Origin: an uncultured Collinsella sp.
Lineage (GTDB): Bacteria > Actinomycetota > Coriobacteriia > Coriobacteriales > Coriobacteriaceae
Direction: 5' to 3'
Assembly (NCBI GenBank): GCA_900548265.1
Contig: URKG01000010.1
Location: 7,001-71,000, forward strand
Length of the DNA: 64,000 nucleotides
The translations under genes and the position numbers were made by a program. Below the pieces are notes generated by a model that did not search any database, was not told the DNA's origin, and saw nothing but the letters and a program-made list of their open reading frames with translations. Below, one piece after another: positions 8,110 to 16,200 of the stretch (positions within the stretch are counted from its first letter, which is position 1; each line of letters opens with the position of its first letter).

Positions 8110-8970
8110 TTAGTTCTCCCCCTTATCCTGCTTACCCAGATACGCCTCGATAACGGCGTCGTTGTTCTGGATTTCCTCCGCCGTACCCTTGGCGATAACC
8201 TTGCCAAAGTTAAGCACGCAGATGCCCTCGCAGATGTTCATAACGAGCGACATATCATGCTCGATAAGCATGATGGCGATGCCGAAGGTGTCGCGAATCT
8301 TGACGATGTTCGCCATGAGCTCTGCGGTCTCGGACGGGTTCATGCCGGCGGCAGGCTCGTCGAGCAGCAGCAGCTTGGGGTTAGTGGCAAGCGCGCGGAC
8401 GATCTCCAGACGGCGCTGAGCGCCGTAAGGAAGCGAGCCGGCCTGTTCATTTGCCAGGTGCTCCATGTCAAAAATGGACAGCAGCTCCATGGCGCGCTCG
8501 TGGGCGGCCTTCTCGTGCTTCCAATACGTCGGCAGGCGCAGCACGCCCTCAAAGCCGGAGTAGCGCTCCTGGTTGTGCAGGCCGACCTTGACGTTATCCT
8601 CCACCGTCATGGTGTTGAATAGGCGAATGTTCTGGAAGGTACGGGCAATACCCATGCGGTTGACCTGGTAGACCGACTTGCCCGAAGTGTCCTCGCCGTC
8701 GAGCAGGATGGTGCCATGCGTGGGCTGGTACACCTTGGTGAGCAGGTTGAAGACCGTGGTCTTGCCGGCGCCGTTGGGACCGATCAGACCGGCGATCTCG
8801 GTCTTGCCGATAGTCAGGCTAAAGTCGTCGACTGCCTTAAGGCCACCGAACTCAATGCCCAGGTGGATGCACTCGAGTGCAGGGCGCTCGCCCAGGTCAC
8901 GATCGGGAACGATGGCGCCAGAAGGATACGGGACCATCTTGCCCTTCTTGAACTCAAATTTACTGGACAT
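8110..8970 (-). CDS. livG: branched-chain amino acid ABC transporter ATPase LivG
   Basis: A 286-residue ABC ATPase with Walker A GPNGAGKTT, a degenerate signature region LPYGAQRRLEI as usual in LivG, and Walker B LLLLDEPAAGMNP. The long insert between Walker A and the signature (MTVEDNVKVGLH onward) fits LivG. The ATG at 8970 is supported by AGGAGGT 9 nt upstream and overlaps the livM stop by 11 nt; an upstream in-frame ATG at 8997 lacks a comparable site. It works with LivF as the ATPase pair of the liv importer. Confidence 0.95.
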   Translation of the reverse strand: MSSKFEFKKGKMVPYPSGAIVPDRDLGERPALECIHLGIEFGGLKAVDDFSLTIGKTEIAGLIGPNGAGKTTVFNLLTKVYQPTHGTILLDGEDTSGKSVYQVNRMGIARTFQNIRLFNTMTVEDNVKVGLHNQERYSGFEGVLRLPTYWKHEKAAHERAMELLSIFDMEHLANEQAGSLPYGAQRRLEIVRALATNPKLLLLDEPAAGMNPSETAELMANIVKIRDTFGIAIMLIEHDMSLVMNICEGICVLNFGKVIAKGTAEEIQNNDAVIEAYLGKQDKGEN

Positions 8971-10039
8971 CGGCTGCCACCTCCTTCTTGGAAGCAAAGC
9001 GGTCCTTGACGCGACCGAAGAACGCCTTGAGCTGCGGGTTGTTGGTAAAAATCATGACCAGGATCAGCACGATGGCGTAGATGAGCATGCGGTAGTCCGA
9101 GAACTGACGGAGCAGCTCGGGAAGCACCGTGAGCAAGGCCGCCGCGATGACGGAGCCGCGCATATTGCCCAGACCGCCCAGGACCACGAACACCAGAATG
9201 AGGATGGACGTGTTGAAGTCGAACTTGGTGGCGGAGAGCTGCGAGAAGTTACCGCCGAAGAGGGCTCCGGCAGCACCGGCGAGGGCAGCGGAAACTACGA
9301 AGGCGATCATGCGGTACTCGGTGACGGAGATGCCTACGGACTCGGCTGCAATCTTGTTATCGCGCACGGCCATAATGGCACGGCCGGTACGGCTGCGAAC
9401 CAGGTTGAGCACGATCACGAGTGCGACCATGACCAGGATGGCACCGGCGAGGAAGGTCGAGTACGTCGACACGCCCGAGGCGCCCTGGGCGCCCTTGATG
9501 ATGGCGGTGCCGTCCTCGAGCAGGTGCAGGTCGTCGATCGTAGAGTTGCCCGTGATGTTAAAGATCACGTGCAGGCCGCGGGAGTCGACGCCCACAATGA
9601 GGCAGGTGACGATCTCCTTGATGATCTCGCCAAAAGCCAGGGTCACGATGGCCAGATAGTCGCCGCTCAGGCGCAGGACCGGGATACCAATCAAGAAGCC
9701 CAAGATGGCAGCGGCGATAGCGCCGACCACAATGCTGATGATCAGGCGCACCGGATCGGAGGGAACGGCGCTCTCCAGCGCGACAGCGGTAACGATGCCC
9801 GTATAGGCGCCGACGCTCATAAAGCCCGCGTGGCCCAGCGACAAGTCGCCCGCGATGCCGACGACAAGGTTAAGGGAGATGGCCATGACGATATAGGCCG
9901 TGATGGGAACCAGCTGACCGGCGATCATGCGCGGGATCATGTGGTTCGACTGCATAAAGAACACGATGGCGAAGGCCACGATGCACATGGCGTACGTAAC
10001 AAAGTCGTGACGCGTCTGCTTGTCTTTAAGAAACTTCAT
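8960..10039 (-). CDS. livM: branched-chain amino acid ABC permease LivM
   Basis: A 359-residue polytopic permease with the LivM arrangement, including SLNLVVGIAGDLSLGHAGFMSVGAYTG near residue 55 and GGLGNMRGSVIAAALL near the end. The ATG at 10039 follows AGGTGA; a GTG at 10048 is also possible and would abut the livH stop at 10049. It forms the membrane channel with LivH. Confidence 0.94.
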   Translation of the reverse strand: MKFLKDKQTRHDFVTYAMCIVAFAIVFFMQSNHMIPRMIAGQLVPITAYIVMAISLNLVVGIAGDLSLGHAGFMSVGAYTGIVTAVALESAVPSDPVRLIISIVVGAIAAAILGFLIGIPVLRLSGDYLAIVTLAFGEIIKEIVTCLIVGVDSRGLHVIFNITGNSTIDDLHLLEDGTAIIKGAQGASGVSTYSTFLAGAILVMVALVIVLNLVRSRTGRAIMAVRDNKIAAESVGISVTEYRMIAFVVSAALAGAAGALFGGNFSQLSATKFDFNTSILILVFVVLGGLGNMRGSVIAAALLTVLPELLRQFSDYRMLIYAIVLILVMIFTNNPQLKAFFGRVKDRFASKKEVAADVQ

Positions 10040-10048
10040 AACGCTCAC

Positions 10049-10930
10049 CTACACCTTCTCGGGGACGTACTTGCCCAAGAGGCCGGCAGGCTTGACGAGC
10101 AGGACGATGATCAAAACACCAAAGACGATGGAGTTGGCAAGGCTCGTGGAAATGTAGGCCTGCGCCATCGCCTCGATGATGCCGATAAGAATGCCACCGA
10201 CAAAGGCGCCGGGGATGGAGCCGATGCCACCGAAGACGGCGGCGTCGAAGGCCTTGATGCCAGGCATGGCGCCCGTCGTAGGCTGCAGCACCGGCGAGTA
10301 GGAGCACAGGAGCACGCCGGCGATGGCGGCAAGCGCCGAGCCGATGGCAAACGTCATCGAGATGGTGCGGTTGACGTTGATGCCCATGAGCTGAGCGGCG
10401 GCCTTGTCCTCGGACACGGCGCGCATGGCTTTGCCCATCTTGGTCTTACCTGTAAAGAACATCAGGCCGGCCATGATAACCAGGCAGGCGACGATGGTGA
10501 CGAGTGAGACGGCGCTTACGTTGAACTTGGCCAAGAACTCCGGCACCTGGAAGGTGACGAGCGAAGTGAAGTTCTTGGGCGTGGCGCCCCACAGAAGCTG
10601 CGCGGCGTTCTGCAGGAAGTAAGACACGCCGATAGCCGTGATTAGAACGGCCAGCGGACCCGCCTGACGCAGCGGCTTATAGGCCAGACCCTCAATGAGA
10701 ACACCGAGAACGGTACAGGCCACACAAGAGAGAACTACAGATGCCCAGCCCGGGAGGCCGAGATACGACGTGGCGCAGAACGAGACATAGGCACCGACCA
10801 TGATGACATCGCCGTGAGCGAAGTTCAGCATCTTGGCGATACCGTAGACCATGGTGTAGCCCAACGCGATGATGGCGTAGACGCTGCCCATGGACAGGCC
10901 GTTGACCAGGTATTGGATAAAGACCGTCAT
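10049..10930 (-). CDS. livH: branched-chain amino acid ABC permease LivH
   Basis: A 293-residue membrane permease, MTVFIQYLVNGLSMGSVYAI onward, with YTMVYGIAKMLNFAHGDVIM near residue 30 and FGGIGSIPGAFVGG near 235, both LivH hallmarks. The ATG at 10930 was chosen because AAAGGGGG lies 9 nt upstream; the reading frame stays open further upstream, but without family sequence. First of the four tightly packed livHMGF genes, 140 nt after livK. Confidence 0.94.
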   Translation of the reverse strand: MTVFIQYLVNGLSMGSVYAIIALGYTMVYGIAKMLNFAHGDVIMVGAYVSFCATSYLGLPGWASVVLSCVACTVLGVLIEGLAYKPLRQAGPLAVLITAIGVSYFLQNAAQLLWGATPKNFTSLVTFQVPEFLAKFNVSAVSLVTIVACLVIMAGLMFFTGKTKMGKAMRAVSEDKAAAQLMGINVNRTISMTFAIGSALAAIAGVLLCSYSPVLQPTTGAMPGIKAFDAAVFGGIGSIPGAFVGGILIGIIEAMAQAYISTSLANSIVFGVLIIVLLVKPAGLLGKYVPEKV

Positions 10931-11006
10931 GTTCCACATCCCCCTTTCGAATAGGTTTCCAGTTGATGTATGAAACAGGGACGTTACATCGTCCCTAGAT
11001 ACCAAG

Positions 11007-11038
11007 CAAGCAGGGAAGGCCAAAACCTCCCCTGCTTG
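11007..11038 (-). terminator. hairpin between livK and livH (probable partial terminator/processing site)
   Basis: CAAGCAGGGAAGG and CCTCCCCTGCTTG form a 13-bp stem with one mismatch and a 6-nt loop. It lies 31 nt after the livK stop. With no U-run, it more likely sets the usual excess of binding-protein mRNA over permease mRNA than full termination. Confidence 0.5.
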
Positions 11039-11069
11039 GGATCAAAACCGCTCTATGTAAGGCGGCCAA

Positions 11070-12257
11070 TTAGGCCTGTACGTACTTGCCGTCGGTGATG
11101 ACGTAAGCCGTGGGCTCCTTCTGGACCTGGCCCTTATCGTTCCAGGTGAGCTTGCCGGTCAGACCGTCAACGGTAATCTTGAGCATAGCCTTGGACAGCT
11201 TCTCGGCGGCCTCGGTCGGATCGGCGTCGACACCAAGACCGGCCTCCTTGACGGCCTCGGCCACCGCGTGCACGCCGTCGTAGGCGTCGGCGGCAAACTG
11301 GTCGGGGGTATCGCCGTACTTATCCTTGTAAGCGTTGACGAAGTCGGCGTTCTTCTCGTCGTCGGCGGAGAACGGGGTCATGAGCAGCAGACCCTCGGCA
11401 AGAGAGGTATCGAAGCCCTCAACGCCCAGGATGCCGTCCATGCCGTCGCAGCCCATCATCTTGACGTCGTAGCCCATGTCCTTGGCGTTCTTGAGCAGGA
11501 CGGACGCCGGCGTGTAGTAAATCGGCGCAAAGATCATGGTGGCGCCGGCCTGCTTGGCCTTAGTCAGCTGGTTGGTAAAGCTCGTGGCGGAGTCGTCCTT
11601 AAAGGTCTCCTCGTCAACAATCTCGAGCTTGGACTCAGCGGCCTGGGCCTTAAAGGAATCTGCGATGCCCGAAGAATAGGCGTCGCCGGAGTTATAGAAC
11701 AGCACGAACTTCTCGTCCGGATACTTCTGGGCCAGGAACTTGGCAGCGTTGACACCCTGGTTGGGGTCGGTGAAGCAAACCTGGAAGACGCAATCCTTGC
11801 CGTCGGTGACGTCCTCGGAGGACGCGGACGGGGTGATCATGAACGTCTTGGGGTCGTTACCGCACTCGGCGGCAACGGCAACCGACGCACCCGTGGTGGT
11901 CGGGCCGACGAGGGCCTGCATGCCCCAGTCGAGCAGGGTGTTGAAGGCGTTGACGGCCTTCTCGCCGTCGGCCTGGTCGTCCTCGGCCTTGCTGGCAAGC
12001 GGCAGCTCCTTGGTCGAGAAATCCTTACAGCCAAGCTCGACACCCTGGGTAACGGACTTGCCGTAGGACGCGTTGGCGCCGGTCAGCGGGCCGATGGTGC
12101 CGATCTTAAACGAAGCGTCGCTCGAAGCGGAACCGCTGTCGCCGCCGTTGGAGGAGCAGCCAGCTAGAATGGACATCGCCCCCAGACCTGCTGCGCTCGC
12201 GATAACGCTCCTGCGATTCATAACAGGGTTCAATGACTTACCGGTGAGGCTCGACAT
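11070..12257 (-). CDS. livK: branched-chain amino acid ABC substrate-binding lipoprotein LivK
   Basis: A 395-residue type-I periplasmic-binding-protein fold. It has a twin-arginine-like N-terminus (MNRRSVIASAAG) and a lipobox LAGC at about residues 31-34, so it should be a membrane-anchored lipoprotein. A low-complexity Ser/Gly linker is followed by FKIGTIGPLTGANASYGKS, the classic start of the Liv binding domain. The ATG at 12257 follows GAGAGGAG. It captures leucine, isoleucine or valine outside the cell and delivers them to LivHM. A degraded second copy of its C-terminal coding region lies upstream at 12527-12645. Confidence 0.95.
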   Translation of the reverse strand: MSSLTGKSLNPVMNRRSVIASAAGLGAMSILAGCSSNGGDSGSASSDASFKIGTIGPLTGANASYGKSVTQGVELGCKDFSTKELPLASKAEDDQADGEKAVNAFNTLLDWGMQALVGPTTTGASVAVAAECGNDPKTFMITPSASSEDVTDGKDCVFQVCFTDPNQGVNAAKFLAQKYPDEKFVLFYNSGDAYSSGIADSFKAQAAESKLEIVDEETFKDDSATSFTNQLTKAKQAGATMIFAPIYYTPASVLLKNAKDMGYDVKMMGCDGMDGILGVEGFDTSLAEGLLLMTPFSADDEKNADFVNAYKDKYGDTPDQFAADAYDGVHAVAEAVKEAGLGVDADPTEAAEKLSKAMLKITVDGLTGKLTWNDKGQVQKEPTAYVITDGKYVQA

Positions 12258-12278
12258 GCGGCTCTCCTCTCAAATCTC

Positions 12279-12299
12279 GTCGGGTTTCGGTTACCCGAC
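12279..12299 (-). promoter_or_regulatory. stem-loop in the livK 5' leader
   Basis: GTCGGGT / ACCCGAC 7-bp stem with a 7-nt loop, ending about 22 nt before the livK start codon, just upstream of its ribosome binding site. A possible -10 (TACTAT on the minus strand, 12333-12338) lies upstream. It might modulate livK translation or mRNA stability; no known riboswitch fold is recognised. Confidence 0.35.
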
Positions 12300-12526
12300 A
12301 GGCCATCCTTCGCCGTGTTCGGCGTTCGCAAAATAGTAGACGCTTTAGTTGAGAAAAGTGGCGATTATTTCAACTTTTCTTTTGTTTTGCCCATTTATCC
12401 ATAATTCTGCGTATTCCTGTCGGTTTATGCAGTTTAGCCACTTTATTGTGTGAAAGTAATGTTTCCGTTCTGTTACAGGCGTCCTTGCCCTGAATAAGAC
12501 GGCCCCACCGGTGTCGTTATATGCAC

Positions 12527-12645
12527 TTAGGCGGCGATGTACTTGCCATCCTGAATCACATAGGCCGTAGCGGGCTTTTCGACCTGGCCCTCGTCGTTCC
12601 ACGCCGACGAGCGCCTGCATGCCCCAGTCGCACAGGGCAAACCTT
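12527..12645 (-). pseudogene. remnant of a second livK gene
   Basis: On the minus strand 12527-12602 encodes WNDEGQVEKPATAYVIQDG then KYIAA and a stop. This matches the LivK C-terminus (WNDKGQVQKEPTAYVITDGKYVQA). Directly upstream, in another frame, CDWGMQALVG matches the DWGMQALVG of LivK residues about 110-118. About 200 internal codons are therefore missing and the frame is broken. This is the debris of a duplicated binding-protein gene. The rest of the 12258-12838 interval is AT-richer and holds the livK and hom promoter regions but no other gene that I can support. Confidence 0.75.
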
Positions 12646-12838
12646 ATGGTGCAAACGTTGACAGTTTGTTACGAAGTTTCGTTTGTAGTGAGCATGTTTC
12701 CAATGTTTCCGCAGCGTTTCGGGGGTGCCGTTTTGTGCGACTCCTGTTGCCTGGCGAGCACGCGCCCTCGGTTCACGCTAGAATTCACTCAACCTTTAAG
12801 CGGTTAATCCATCCATAAGATGCACGAAGGAGCTATCT

Positions 12839-14182
12839 ATGAGCGAACCCCTGCGCACCGTGAACGTCGGTCTGATCGGTCTGGGAACCGTCGGCGGCGG
12901 CGTGGCCCGTCTGATCAAGAGCCACCACGATGAGTACCTGGCAGCCTACGGCATCGACCTTAAGCTGACCCGCGCCTGCGCGCTTGCTTGGGAGCAGGCC
13001 GAGGCAGCCGGTATTGAGCGTGAGGCCTTTACGAGCGACTGGCACGACGTCGTCACCGAGCCCGCCGTCGACATCGTCGTCGAGCTGATCGGCGGCGAGC
13101 ACCCCGCGACCGAGATCTTTACCACCGCCTTCGAGAACGGCAAGCACGTCGTCTCTGCCAACAAGGCCCTGCTGGGCCGTCATGTCGAGACGCTCGCCGA
13201 GAAGGCGCGCGCATGCGGCGTGCAGATTAAGTGCGAGGCCAGCTGCGGCGGCGGCATCCCCATCGTGAGCACGCTCGAACACGACTTGGTGGGCAACAAG
13301 ATCCTGACCATCGCCGGCATTCTTAACGGCACCACCAACTATATCCTGTCGCGCATGGACGCCGAGGGCGCCGATTACGCCGACGTGCTCGCCGACGCGC
13401 AGGCCAAGGGCTATGCCGAGGCCGACCCGTCCGCCGACGTCGACGGCTTCGACGCCGCCAGCAAGACGGCGATCCTCGCCTCCATCGGCTTTGGTACCCG
13501 CGTGACCACCGATGATGTGTACCAGCAGGGTATCCGTACCATCGGCGCCGAGGACATCGCCCAGGCCCGCGAGCTCGGCTACACCATTAAGCTGCTCGGC
13601 ATCGCCCGCAACACCGACGCCGGCGTCGACGTCCGCGTGCACCCCACGCTGATCCCCGCCGATCACATGCTCGCCAAGGTCAACGGCGCCATGAACGCCG
13701 TCTACGTGGTAGGCGACGCCGTGGGCGAGACCATGTTCTACGGTGCCGGCGCAGGCTCCTTCCCCACCGCGAGCGCCGTCGTGGGCGATATCCTGTCGCT
13801 CTCCGAGCAGATCAGCCGCGGCGTGGCTCCGCTGCCCGAGATTGAGCCCTATGGCCACAACCTCGCCTTTAAGCCCATGGACGAACTCCAGACCAAGTAC
13901 TATGTGCGCCTGAAGGTCGCCGACCGCGTGGGCGCCCTGTCCGAGACGGTCGATATCTTTGCCAAGCACAACATCTCGATCTCGCTCATCAACCAGGTCG
14001 AGGACGGCAAGTCGGGCGCTAGCGATACCTGCTCGGTTATCTTCCTGACGCACCGCGCGCTCGAGAAGGACGTCCAGGCTGCCGCCGCCGAGCTTGCCAG
14101 CGTCGACTGCGTGGCCGAGGTCGCCAACGTCCTGCGCATCGAGGACGTCGAGGCCTGGACCGAAGGCGTCATGGCCAACTAG
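12839..14182 (+). CDS. hom: homoserine dehydrogenase
   Basis: A 447-residue NAD(P)-dependent enzyme that reduces aspartate semialdehyde to homoserine for threonine, methionine and isoleucine synthesis. N-terminal Rossmann motif GLIGLGTVGGGVARL (residues 10-24), catalytic-domain signature GILNGTTNYILSRM near residue 160 followed by EADPSADVDGFDAASK. A C-terminal ACT domain (YYVRLKVADRVGALSETVDIFAKHNIS, from about 355) suggests threonine feedback. GAAGGAG precedes the ATG. It is a single gene ending at a strong terminator. Confidence 0.95.
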   Translation: MSEPLRTVNVGLIGLGTVGGGVARLIKSHHDEYLAAYGIDLKLTRACALAWEQAEAAGIEREAFTSDWHDVVTEPAVDIVVELIGGEHPATEIFTTAFENGKHVVSANKALLGRHVETLAEKARACGVQIKCEASCGGGIPIVSTLEHDLVGNKILTIAGILNGTTNYILSRMDAEGADYADVLADAQAKGYAEADPSADVDGFDAASKTAILASIGFGTRVTTDDVYQQGIRTIGAEDIAQARELGYTIKLLGIARNTDAGVDVRVHPTLIPADHMLAKVNGAMNAVYVVGDAVGETMFYGAGAGSFPTASAVVGDILSLSEQISRGVAPLPEIEPYGHNLAFKPMDELQTKYYVRLKVADRVGALSETVDIFAKHNISISLINQVEDGKSGASDTCSVIFLTHRALEKDVQAAAAELASVDCVAEVANVLRIEDVEAWTEGVMAN

Positions 14183-14219
14183 TCCACTACTTCGAACCTC
14201 AACGGAGCTCAACGCAAAA

Positions 14220-14254
14220 GGCGCGCTGCCTGCATCAACCGCAGGCAGCGCGCC
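14220..14254 (+). terminator. terminator of hom
   Basis: Perfect 14-bp stem GGCGCGCTGCCTGC / GCAGGCAGCGCGCC with a 7-nt loop, preceded by AAAA and followed by TTCTTCTGTTT, 37 nt after the hom stop. Confidence 0.85.
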
Positions 14255-14331
14255 TTCTTCTGTTTGAAGTAGAAGCCGTGTCCCAGAATTCCGGCTCAGA
14301 CCGGGACGCAGCTTCCCTCAGGGCCATGCTT

Positions 14332-14446
14332 CGGAAAGTGCGCCCCGTTTTGAACGCCGATTCTGGGACAAACTTTCCGCAACGAGCCTCTCGCGGAAAG
14401 CGCGCCCCGTTTTGAACGCCGATTCCGGGATGCATTTTCCGCAGCG
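14332..14446. repeat. two tandem 53-bp repeats, each with inverted ends
   Basis: Units 14332-14384 and 14394-14446 are near-identical (start CGGAAAG, core GCGCCCCGTTTTGAACGCCG, end TTTCCGCA). Within each unit the ends CGGAAAG and CTTTCCG or TTTTCCG are inverted copies, so each can fold on itself. About 50 nt to the left, TGTCCCAGAATT is an inverted partial match to the GATTCTGGGACA inside unit 1. They fill the space between the convergent hom and antiporter genes. Confidence 0.8.
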
Positions 14447-14453
14447 GCGTTGG

Positions 14454-16016
14454 CTACCTGCCGTCGTCGTCCTGGGCTTCATCGCGCGCGTAGAGCTCCA
14501 GCATGCGGCGGCGGTATTCGTGCACGGCGAGCTTGGCGCGCTCCAGGCGGCGGCGCTCACGCGGAGTCAGCTTGGACGGGTCGACCTCGTCTCCATAGGT
14601 CTTATCGGCAAGCAGGTGCGCCGCGTCCACGATGCGGGCATCGATGTGGCCGCTCGCTGCCTCGGCGGAAAGACGCTCGGCAATCGTATCGAGCGTAGGC
14701 AGGCCCTCGAATACACGACCATGTCCATGCGAGGTCAGCAGCTCGTGCTCGCGTGCGAGCAGACTCGCCAAATCGTGATGGGCGCGCAGAATGTCGAGCG
14801 CATCGGATGGATGCTCGGCAACTTCTGCCACGGCGGCGACCGGTGCGGCGTCGACCACGCGGTAGAAGAGCTGCGCGAGCAATGGCATCAAGAACACCGT
14901 GATGGCACCGGCGGCAACCATGACCGACGCAATATCTTGCGACAGCGCGCCCGCGTTGACGGCAACGCTTGTCACGGCAACGATGATCGGCAGCGCCGTG
15001 GTGCAGTACAGGGCCACCGTAATGCGACCATACGCCGACACATCGCGCGTCACGGGACAAATGCTCATAGAGATGAGAATGGGCACAGCACGAATAATCA
15101 GCAGCGCCACGATAAAGCCCACGAGCAAGCCCGGGCGCGACGCCACAGCCGTCAGATCGATCTTCGCGCCCGATACGGTAAAGAACACCGGAATCAAAAA
15201 GCCATAGGCCAGGCCATCGAGCTTGGTCTCGAGCGTATGGTTGCCCTCGGGGATGATGTAGCGCAGGACAAAGCCGGCGGCAAAAGCGCCCAACACGATA
15301 TCGAGGCTAAAAATAGCGGAAAACGCTACGAGCGTGACCAAAATAAGCACCGTCAGGCGCACGAAGGTCTGCGACGTGGTGTCGGCGCGCTCCTGAATAA
15401 AGGCGAAAAACCGGCTGCCGATGCGTTTGGAACGGCCGGGGACCACGGCAAGTAGCACACACACGGCGGCAAATAAGCCCAAGATCAGCAGCGTCTCGAT
15501 GCCCGTACGGGCAGACAGCAGTACCGACATGGCGAGCACGGGGCCGAGCTCGCCCCACGTACCATAGGCGAGAATCGAATCACCGACGCGCGTTCCGGCA
15601 AGCGACCGCTCGCGCAAGATGGGCATGAGCGCTCCAAGCGCCGTCGAGGTCAAGGCGAGCGTCACGGCGATACCGTCGAAATGGCTGACCGAGAACCACG
15701 GCGTAAAGCGCACGGCAAGCCAGGCGATACCAAACGTGACGGCCCACGTCGCCAAGCCGTAGCGCCCCTCCACACCCGTAATGTTCTTAGGGTCAATCTC
15801 AAAGCCGGCAAGCAGGAACAAAAAGGCCAGGCCGAGCTCTGACACGAGCGAAACCTCGGCATCTACATGGATGACGCCGAGCATATGAGGTCCCAGCACC
15901 GCACCGAGCACGAGCAAAAAGACCGTCTCGGGAACGGGTTTTCCGGGAATCGCCGAGGCGATGAAGGGGCTTACAAAGGCCACGAGCGCGATGATGGCGA
16001 GTGAAACGAATGCCAT
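14454..16016 (-). CDS. CPA2-type cation:proton antiporter
   Basis: A 520-residue membrane protein of the Na+/H+ or K+/H+ exchanger family (Kef/NapA-like): LALTSTALGALMPILRE near residue 120, GFVLRYIIPEG, and about twelve hydrophobic segments over residues 1-395. The tail (about 400-520) is hydrophilic, charged and helical, without a TrkA-N Rossmann motif, so it is not a classic KefC. ATG at 16016 chosen because the hydrophobic first segment starts there and GAAAGG precedes it. It probably exchanges K+ or Na+ for protons in pH or osmotic balance. It stands alone, divergent from purL. Confidence 0.85.
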   Translation of the reverse strand: MAFVSLAIIALVAFVSPFIASAIPGKPVPETVFLLVLGAVLGPHMLGVIHVDAEVSLVSELGLAFLFLLAGFEIDPKNITGVEGRYGLATWAVTFGIAWLAVRFTPWFSVSHFDGIAVTLALTSTALGALMPILRERSLAGTRVGDSILAYGTWGELGPVLAMSVLLSARTGIETLLILGLFAAVCVLLAVVPGRSKRIGSRFFAFIQERADTTSQTFVRLTVLILVTLVAFSAIFSLDIVLGAFAAGFVLRYIIPEGNHTLETKLDGLAYGFLIPVFFTVSGAKIDLTAVASRPGLLVGFIVALLIIRAVPILISMSICPVTRDVSAYGRITVALYCTTALPIIVAVTSVAVNAGALSQDIASVMVAAGAITVFLMPLLAQLFYRVVDAAPVAAVAEVAEHPSDALDILRAHHDLASLLAREHELLTSHGHGRVFEGLPTLDTIAERLSAEAASGHIDARIVDAAHLLADKTYGDEVDPSKLTPRERRRLERAKLAVHEYRRRMLELYARDEAQDDDGR

Positions 16017-16200
16017 GTGATGCCTTTCTCTTGTTTGCGCTTCACTGTAGCACCCTCGCCGTCCGCAACGCGCCACGAGCTGTCGTATCATAGTGAGGTT
16101 TACAAACATGTGGCTCAAGGCGACCGCAGGGCAGGCCCCGCAAACCGACCGCTGCCGCATACCGTACCGTACGCCCAACCGATCAGGAAGGCAGGAACCA

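Noticed and set aside
8678..10507. 609-codon open frame opposite livG, livM and livH
   Set aside because: It is antisense to three well-conserved transporter genes and rich in His and Asp from reversed codons.
12345..12620. 91-codon frame in the livK-hom gap
   Set aside because: Only its first few residues match LivK; it crosses the frameshifted remnant and then non-coding AT-rich DNA, so it is not a gene.
12833..14212. 459-codon frame opposite hom
   Set aside because: Complete antisense shadow of homoserine dehydrogenase.
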